DNA from: a virus
Length of the DNA: 64,000 nt
IMG/VR virus record: IMGVR_UViG_3300025853_000068
Coordinates: 1-64,000 of that record
Reading direction: 5' to 3' (one strand)
Of this stretch, positions 58,604-64,000 are shown in pieces. Both the position numbers and the translations under genes were made by a program. The notes under the pieces were generated by a model. It saw nothing but the letters and a program-made list of their open reading frames with translations, was not told where the DNA came from and ran no database searches. Every line of letters begins with the position of its first letter. Within the stretch, counting starts at the first letter, position 1.

Positions 58604-60568
58604 TTAGTTTTTAATTATTCTTTTATTAATTATTAAGTTGTTGTGTTTAATTATAATAGTATATATGCCAGGGGTTAGTTTCGTAACATCTAAGGCATTT
58701 ATATTTTGTTTTTGTATAAGTATATCCCCCAGCATATTAATCACTGTAAGATCAACTTTTTTACTTACGTATATATAATCACTTGTAGGGTTGGGATATG
58801 TAACTAGATCATTTCTAAATTCAATTAAGTCTGTAGGGCCTGTCCAACCATCAACACAATACTGATATAAGCTAACACAGCCTTGATCCCACTCTTGATC
58901 GCAGCAATACTCATCTACTTCTATAACCCAAGCAAAGCAATCATTAGGTAAAGTATAGACATCACCAATAGCGCAACCAGCAGAGTATTCACACGATGAG
59001 TCAGGTACATTAACAAGCGGATCGTAGTTAATAGCAGTCGGGTCATTGCAGCCATAAATAGCATAAACACATGAGCCGTTATCAGTATTAGCATCATCGT
59101 CGTAATTGAGTGCGGTACTGTCCATGCATCCATAATAAAAAGGTATACAACTACCATTGTCTGTATTTGCATTAGGGTCATAGTTAAACATCGTAGCGTC
59201 CATGCAACCATAGAATACTTCTATACAACTACCATCGTCTGTGTTTGCTAGCGGATCGTAATTAAACGCTGTTACATCTGTACAGCCGTAAGCATAATAA
59301 ATGCAAGAGTTATCGCTTACGTTTGCCAACGAGTCGTAGTTCATAGCTGTAATATCCATACAGCCCTCTATAATAGCTACGCAAGTGTCAGGCGTATTAG
59401 CTAGTGGGTTGTAATTAAAAGCAAACTCGTTCATACAACCCAACACTGTAGGTATACAAGATCCTGCTAGCTCTACATTTGCGGTTGAGTCAAAGTTGAA
59501 AGCTGTACTATCCATACAACCTAACACAACTAAAGTATTACAGCTACCATCATCATAATCAGCGCTAGCATTATATTCTAAGTATATAGGATTCGTGCAG
59601 CCTGTTACATAGTAGCAGGTATTATCGTCAGTGTTAGCTACGGCATTGTAATTTAAAGCTGAAACGTCAGTACAACCATAAACTCTATCGATACAACTAT
59701 TACCACAGTAAGGCACGCCAACCACGTTAACAAAAGGAACTAGTGGGCTAGCAAATCCTCCTGGTGCATTAATAGCCACGTGCTCATCAGAATATAAACT
59801 ATAACCGCATTGCACTGACGTAAATTGTGACTGTTGTGTTATATTAAATTTTACTTGCACAGGCTCTGCTACGCTTAACTCAAATGTAAACGTAGTGTCA
59901 AAGCCATTATCAAGAGTAAATATACCTAAAAAGTTGTTGCCTTGAAACACCTGTAGATATGCTCCAGCCCAACCGTTGCCAGCTAAGTCTGTAAGCTCTA
60001 ATGTATGCGTACAACTATCTATTAGTATATCTGTGTTAGCTGAGTCTACGTAATTATAAGCAAGCGAATCTGTACAGCCAAATAATTTCTCTGTGAAACA
60101 CATCCCTGTGTCTACAGTTGCTATTGGCAAGAACTCTACAAAGCTATTATCCATGCAACCGTATATAGGCGGTGGCGGAGCGCAGTCATCTACTGTAAAC
60201 CCATGGTAAGCAACAAAACCAAAGTTAGCCGAGTCTATTTCAACTATAGTATCATTACATCTTACTAAGTAGTACGAGCCATCTTGCCCACCCCATAGGC
60301 TACCTTGCATGCCATCTCCATAGGTATCACTTATTACAAATTCGTAGTCACCATTAGGTACACAAAGCTGAGTTACTTGTGGAGAGTAATCTATAATGTT
60401 ATCGTAAGGACCGCCAGTTACAACAGTATCTAAGTTGTAGTCCAATATAGCCCATGAAGTTTCTTCTGGATACTGATCTGGATTTATAACGATGTTTAGA
60501 TATGTTCCGTTAGGACATTGCGCAAGCGCTATGTTAATGCAAAATAATAGTGTAATTAAATACTTCAT
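58604..60568 (-). CDS. Secreted GCTD-repeat protein with T9SS type A C-terminal domain, 654 aa
   Basis: Layout: N-terminal signal peptide (MKYLITLLFCINIALAQ); a beta domain; then about eleven Cys repeats with a consensus of Gly-Cys-(Thr/Met)-Asp...Asn-Tyr-Asp...Asp-Gly-Ser-Cys from about residue 135 to 525; a Cys-rich segment; and a C-terminal domain of about 70 residues with a Tyr-Pro-Asn-Pro-Thr start (TYPNPTSDYIYVSKK), VINMLGDILIQKQ, GIYTIIIK and KRIIKN. The last is the T9SS type A sorting signature, known in Bacteroidota for cell-surface or secreted cargo (established). A phage protein using the host T9SS is striking; it could shield or remodel the host surface. Role is inferred. Confidence 0.85.
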   Translation of the reverse strand: MKYLITLLFCINIALAQCPNGTYLNIVINPDQYPEETSWAILDYNLDTVVTGGPYDNIIDYSPQVTQLCVPNGDYEFVISDTYGDGMQGSLWGGQDGSYYLVRCNDTIVEIDSANFGFVAYHGFTVDDCAPPPPIYGCMDNSFVEFLPIATVDTGMCFTEKLFGCTDSLAYNYVDSANTDILIDSCTHTLELTDLAGNGWAGAYLQVFQGNNFLGIFTLDNGFDTTFTFELSVAEPVQVKFNITQQSQFTSVQCGYSLYSDEHVAINAPGGFASPLVPFVNVVGVPYCGNSCIDRVYGCTDVSALNYNAVANTDDNTCYYVTGCTNPIYLEYNASADYDDGSCNTLVVLGCMDSTAFNFDSTANVELAGSCIPTVLGCMNEFAFNYNPLANTPDTCVAIIEGCMDITAMNYDSLANVSDNSCIYYAYGCTDVTAFNYDPLANTDDGSCIEVFYGCMDATMFNYDPNANTDNGSCIPFYYGCMDSTALNYDDDANTDNGSCVYAIYGCNDPTAINYDPLVNVPDSSCEYSAGCAIGDVYTLPNDCFAWVIEVDEYCCDQEWDQGCVSLYQYCVDGWTGPTDLIEFRNDLVTYPNPTSDYIYVSKKVDLTVINMLGDILIQKQNINALDVTKLTPGIYTIIIKHNNLIINKRIIKN

Positions 60569-60909
60569 TAAAATTTACTTATTATAAGTTCATCAATATA
60601 TTCCTGTATCTCTTCTCTTGTAGCAACCATTTTAAAACTAAGATCAGCTTGAAAACGTTTTACTTCTTCGCCTTCGTCAAACACAATGATAGTAGGTACA
60701 ATAGCAATAGCGTATTTTTTTTGTGTATCAGCGTTGTCAATACTTAGGCTTTTTTTGCCAGCGTCTGACAGCTTGTTAAACCATTCAACATCGTTAGCTT
60801 CGTTCCAGCCAGCGTTGAAGTGTATTACTTTAACTTGACTATAGGTTACGCCAATAGTAAAAGCGATTATAATTATAAGCGCGTATAAAAATTTAGTAAA
60901 CTTATTCAT
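60568..60909 (-). CDS. Thioredoxin-fold membrane/secreted protein lacking CxxC, 113 aa
   Basis: N-terminal membrane/signal segment (FLYALIIIIAFTIGVTYSQ), then a thioredoxin-like order: VKVIHFNAGWNEANDV (where CxxC would lie), AIAIVPTIIVFDEGEEVKRF with the cis-Pro-Thr, and a final helix. The catalytic Cys pair is missing, so it is not a standard oxidoreductase; likely a binding or scaffolding fold, perhaps on the envelope side. It overlaps the T9SS gene by 1 nt. Confidence 0.6.
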   Translation of the reverse strand: MNKFTKFLYALIIIIAFTIGVTYSQVKVIHFNAGWNEANDVEWFNKLSDAGKKSLSIDNADTQKKYAIAIVPTIIVFDEGEEVKRFQADLSFKMVATREEIQEYIDELIISKF

Positions 60910-61187
60910 TACTTATAAAGCTTATCTTCTATTTTCTCAAGAGTTTTTTTAATTTCTGTAACGTCTTCTTGAGTGTTCATGATAGTGTTACGTATCATTT
61001 CGTCTTTCATTTGAAACTCCATGCGCGTAACCTCTGGCGGTATTGGTGCTGGTAGCTCCTTCGCTTCAGCTATATCTGCTTGCAAAGTGAACCACATGCC
61101 TGTACCCATCACGAGCACAACGCCTAACGATATTATTGTTTCTAAACTTAATTTTACTTTTGTTTCTTTACCTATTTCAGTTGCCAT
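60909..61187 (-). CDS. Single-pass membrane coiled-coil protein, possible spanin-like, 92 aa
   Basis: A hydrophobic segment (ETIISLGVVLVMGTGMWFTL, about residues 17-37) after a basic N-terminus, then a Pro-rich turn and a C-terminal coiled coil. This looks like an inner-membrane anchored protein with a soluble helix (an i-spanin-like plan) or a small holin-related protein. It lies next to envelope genes. Role inferred. Confidence 0.5.
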   Translation of the reverse strand: MATEIGKETKVKLSLETIISLGVVLVMGTGMWFTLQADIAEAKELPAPIPPEVTRMEFQMKDEMIRNTIMNTQEDVTEIKKTLEKIEDKLYK

Positions 61188-61190
61188 ACT

Positions 61191-62246
61191 CTAGAATATT
61201 ACATAGTTGATACCGCACTTAAAATCGTACCACTCACGATTCCAGTACTTGTTATATTTACCTTCAACAAACATACCTAAATGTTTAGTTATTTTAGCGC
61301 CTACGATTAAACCACCTGAATAATCATACCACTGTTCACCGTCATTAAAGTTGTGATATGAAAACTCATTGCCATCGTCGTAGTGGTAAGGCATTAGGTT
61401 ACCCCAGCCGTGTAGCCAAAAGTTCTTTTTATAATAATAGTAATCAAAGCCAACGACTAGCGAGTGTTGCCACTGATTAGCTAGCTCGTTACGCTTCTTT
61501 TCTACATAATTTTCTAATACCTCAGGTATAACAACTTGTTTCCAAACATCAGCGCTAGTTGCTACTATGTTACCATCAGGATCTTTATATTCGTTCTCGT
61601 ATACATCTACTGAATAACCTTCTTCAATAGCTAAGCACGTGTAATGCAAGTAGTTGTTTTCAAGCTGCCACTGTTCTAGTGGATCAAAGCCGTATGGTTC
61701 AGCAAGTCTTTGAACAGCTCCGATGTTAAACGATAGCTTTTTATTACCGTTTAATCTTAATCGCTGCGTGCTTTCAAAATACTCTATGTCTGCAAAGCCA
61801 TCTTTAATATATTCCACCTTAGCAAGCCACTTTGGCTTTACATATCTTACAAAATGATGTTGATCTAGATATTCTACACCTTCTTGTCTTTTATAGTTTG
61901 CTTGAAATAAATATTCAAACGGTGATAGACCTACACTAGCAGCGTCACCATAGGCAGATTCTGTGCCATCTTTAAACTTAGTTATATCTTCATAACCAAA
62001 TCTTTTAATTTTACGTATACCCATAACTAATGAGTAATCAAACGGAGTAAATACCGTATCGTATAACACAGATCCATCTTTTACAGAATATATATCTCTA
62101 TCTGCTAAAGATGTGTTACCGTTCGCTGCTATGTAAAACGTAGAGAACTTAAATGTTTTCTTTAACACTTGTGAGCAACACTTTTTAGTCGCCGCACAAG
62201 AGGTTAAAATCAATAATAATATAATTGCTAGTCGTGATAATAACAT
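61191..62246 (-). CDS. Phage outer-membrane beta-barrel-like lipoprotein, 351 aa
   Basis: N-terminal export signal with a lipobox at Leu-Thr-Ser-Cys (about residues 14-17). The mature protein is rich in alternating aromatic/charged strands ending in Phe (Tyr-Val-Ile-Phe), the usual C-terminal signature of outer-membrane barrels. Its tail overlaps the next gene upstream by 19 nt. Phage-encoded outer-membrane proteins can block adsorption of related phages or change receptors (general knowledge). Inferred, no homologue named. Confidence 0.6.
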   Translation of the reverse strand: MLLSRLAIILLLILTSCAATKKCCSQVLKKTFKFSTFYIAANGNTSLADRDIYSVKDGSVLYDTVFTPFDYSLVMGIRKIKRFGYEDITKFKDGTESAYGDAASVGLSPFEYLFQANYKRQEGVEYLDQHHFVRYVKPKWLAKVEYIKDGFADIEYFESTQRLRLNGNKKLSFNIGAVQRLAEPYGFDPLEQWQLENNYLHYTCLAIEEGYSVDVYENEYKDPDGNIVATSADVWKQVVIPEVLENYVEKKRNELANQWQHSLVVGFDYYYYKKNFWLHGWGNLMPYHYDDGNEFSYHNFNDGEQWYDYSGGLIVGAKITKHLGMFVEGKYNKYWNREWYDFKCGINYVIF

Positions 62247-64000
62247 AATCCTGATTTACTTGATGTTTGCATCTTACAGCGCTTGCCGTCAGACTTTACT
62301 TTCTTACATTGTACTTCTTTACCATCACTTCTTTTTTCTACTTTTGTATGTATAGTACAATATGTTCCGTCAACAGGTGTGCCTTTACATCTGCTACCGC
62401 TTTTTGTCGCTGCCGCACATCTAGGTTTTTTGTCTTCTTCTTTTTCGTTTTTCTGATCTTCTAAATACTTTTCCTCCTGCTCTTGTTTTACTTCAGCTTC
62501 TCTTGCTTTGCGCTCTTTCTTTTTTTGATCTCTACTTTCCTGCTTAACTTCCTGCCTAGCCTCTTCAATCTCTTCAGGCCTATCAATACCTAAACCCCAT
62601 TTGTCCCATCCAGCAAACAAAGCTAGCCTCTGCCAGTTAGCGTTGTCGTTATCCATTGCTGCTTTTAGGTTAGACAACTTTCTTTGTATTCTAGCTAGAG
62701 GCACGTTAAACGAGGCTTCAACTAAATTACCCGTTACATCCCATATAGGATTGTCGACATTTGTTAAAGGTATTTTACTGTAAACACCTTTGTTCCACTT
62801 GTCTGTAGTCATAGCTGAATACAACTTTCTAACCTTCGAGCCAAGAGGTGGAGACACATTTAAAGCCTCAACTAAAACTCTACCATTGTCAGCTTGCATG
62901 CCTTTTTCTCTTTCAGACATGTACTTCATTATAGTGTTTTTAACTGTAGACAATACAGCTCCGTATATACCAGATCCTCTAAGCAATGAATCAAGAGTTC
63001 CGTTTGCTATACGCTCTGTCTTAGTATCTAGAAACTCTTCGTCTTCATCGTCGTTCCAAGCTACTGCAAATAACGCGCTTTGCAAACTAGCAAATATAAT
63101 ATTTTGAGCAGCACCGTAGTACAGTATTCTGGATATGTTAGCCTTAGTGTTTCCTCTACCGTTTATTAAATCTAACGCAGCTTTCTTTATCAGTCTGTTA
63201 TACTGCATTGGCGTGTTTTGAAACGCTAGTATTAAACGACCTAACACTGATGCTTGCTCTTGAGATATTTTGTCTGGTCTACTAGACTGCTGAGTAGCCT
63301 CTGCTATTTCTTGAAAGTCAACAAAAGCTTGCTCTTCAGCTTGCTTTTGATTCATACCTTCTTTAACATACTTATTAACTCTATTCCTGTAAAACGTAGA
63401 TCCACCGGCTGATATAGCAAAGCTATCTGCAATTTGAGTAGGTGCAAAACCAAGCTCAAGTAGTCTACCAACCACAGCTCTAACTCCACCTTTTTCCGCT
63501 AGCCTTTGAAGCTCTGAAGCGTTTAAGTCAGACTGTAATCCTCCACGTCTTTGCTTGAGCATTGGAGAGTTGAACAACATTGAAAAATCTTTCCAGTATT
63601 GTTTTTGATTTCCAAAAGCTTTAGCAGCTGCAAATATATTGTTGTCTTCAAAATTTATAAAGTTAACAGTAGATAAAGTTTGTAGCACCGCTGACCTAGC
63701 GTTAAAGAACATAATAGCACCAACAGATCCGTTTAGCCAGTCTAAGAAAGCATTAACTGTTTTGTTTCTTATCGTAGGTCTATTAGTACCAGACTTCATT
63801 CTAGCCAACGTATCTTCAAGAGCACTTCTATATGCAGAGCCGTGAACAGCTTCAAGCTTGTTCAACATTTCTTCTGTAAAGTAGTTGTCAACATTTTCTT
63901 GCCACTCAGCTATATACTCAGCTCGCTTTATTTTAGCAGCGTCAGATATATCACCGTTAAATGAACTACCGTTCCAACCAATTTCTGGCTTTAAATAACC
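62228..64000 (-). CDS. C-terminal 590 residues of the giant polyvalent protein (partial)
   Basis: The reading frame enters from the right edge and ends at 62228. Alternating hydrophobic/charged helical regions (for example VNAFLDWLNGSVGAIMFF and QRRGGLQSDLNASELQ) and Gln/Arg-rich segments resemble the end of the polyvalent protein family seen in marine phages. The last 65 residues hold two zinc-finger-like repeats, C...TKSGSRCK...YCTIH and C...SDGKRCK...LCYYH (DUF5763-like). An upstream helix has a dense Lys/Glu run (about 480-530). It is most simply the end of the gene that starts at 7182; about 2-4 kb would be missing (inference). Confidence 0.75.
   Translation of the reverse strand, partial: GYLKPEIGWNGSSFNGDISDAAKIKRAEYIAEWQENVDNYFTEEMLNKLEAVHGSAYRSALEDTLARMKSGTNRPTIRNKTVNAFLDWLNGSVGAIMFFNARSAVLQTLSTVNFINFEDNNIFAAAKAFGNQKQYWKDFSMLFNSPMLKQRRGGLQSDLNASELQRLAEKGGVRAVVGRLLELGFAPTQIADSFAISAGGSTFYRNRVNKYVKEGMNQKQAEEQAFVDFQEIAEATQQSSRPDKISQEQASVLGRLILAFQNTPMQYNRLIKKAALDLINGRGNTKANISRILYYGAAQNIIFASLQSALFAVAWNDDEDEEFLDTKTERIANGTLDSLLRGSGIYGAVLSTVKNTIMKYMSEREKGMQADNGRVLVEALNVSPPLGSKVRKLYSAMTTDKWNKGVYSKIPLTNVDNPIWDVTGNLVEASFNVPLARIQRKLSNLKAAMDNDNANWQRLALFAGWDKWGLGIDRPEEIEEARQEVKQESRDQKKKERKAREAEVKQEQEEKYLEDQKNEKEEDKKPRCAAATKSGSRCKGTPVDGTYCTIHTKVEKRSDGKEVQCKKVKSDGKRCKMQTSSKSGLCYYHD

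Noticed and set aside
61191-62246. Identification of the barrel-like protein as a known porin or receptor
   Set aside because: The lipobox and barrel-like end are visible, but no specific family signature supports a named function.
1-64000. Integrase, transposase, CRISPR array or temperate-phage repressor
   Set aside because: I looked for these and saw none; the gene set fits a lytic phage.

Overview
This window looks like most of the genome of a lytic, podovirus-like phage of a marine Bacteroidota host, probably a flavobacterium. The phage call rests on a large terminase, portal, scaffold, major capsid protein, tail nozzle/adaptor proteins, ejection proteins, a tail-fibre-like protein, a holin and a DUF5675 lysis-type protein. 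The host call rests on three things. The DNA is AT-rich, and translation starts lack Shine-Dalgarno sequences and sit behind A/T leaders. The secreted protein at 58604-60568 ends in a type IX secretion (T9SS) type A sorting domain, a system known only from Bacteroidota. Several proteins carry the Gly-Cys-Thr-Asp...Asn-Tyr...Asp-Gly-Ser-Cys repeat common in that phylum. I saw no integrase, transposase or CRISPR array.

Layout. (1) 1-34947, minus strand, read right to left: small basic proteins, GroEL/GroES, a holin, packaging genes, portal, scaffold, capsid, adaptors, a 1900-aa nozzle-like protein, ejection proteins, and a giant protein running off the left edge. (2) 34948-35150: divergent control region with a G-quadruplex motif on the minus strand and the first copy of a phage promoter motif. 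(3) 35092-53312, plus strand: an early block of very small genes with nine copies of the motif AAATACGA-N9-GATAATATA, three tRNA-like elements and one other structured RNA. This leads into ligase, an HTH protein, a sigma factor, ERF annealing protein, RecE-type exonuclease, an SSB-like protein, primase-helicase, a ThyA-family enzyme, MazG-type enzymes, a resolvase-like nuclease, a class II ribonucleotide reductase and a histone H1-like protein. It ends at a shared UUCG terminator. (4) 53311-64000, minus strand, converging on that terminator: basic DUF-type proteins, tail fibre, DUF5675 protein, the T9SS-targeted protein, envelope proteins, and the C-terminal 590 residues of a large protein running off the right edge.

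Both window edges lie inside long minus-strand reading frames whose order fits one giant 'polyvalent' virion gene (HExxH protease, HAD-like domain, zinc fingers). The simplest reading is a circular map of roughly 66-70 kb with only a piece of that gene missing (inference).

How it may work together: the early block would be expressed first from the phage-specific promoters, making the sigma factor, nucleotide-supply enzymes and recombination/replication proteins. No DNA polymerase is visible, so the host enzyme is probably used. Late genes on the minus strand then build the particle with phage chaperonin help. Strongest leads for something new: the nine-copy promoter motif with its likely sigma factor, the trio of 56-62 nt tRNA-like elements, the phage protein addressed to the host T9SS, the ThyA enzyme with Asp where thymidylate synthases have Asn, and the tandem GroES-like protein.
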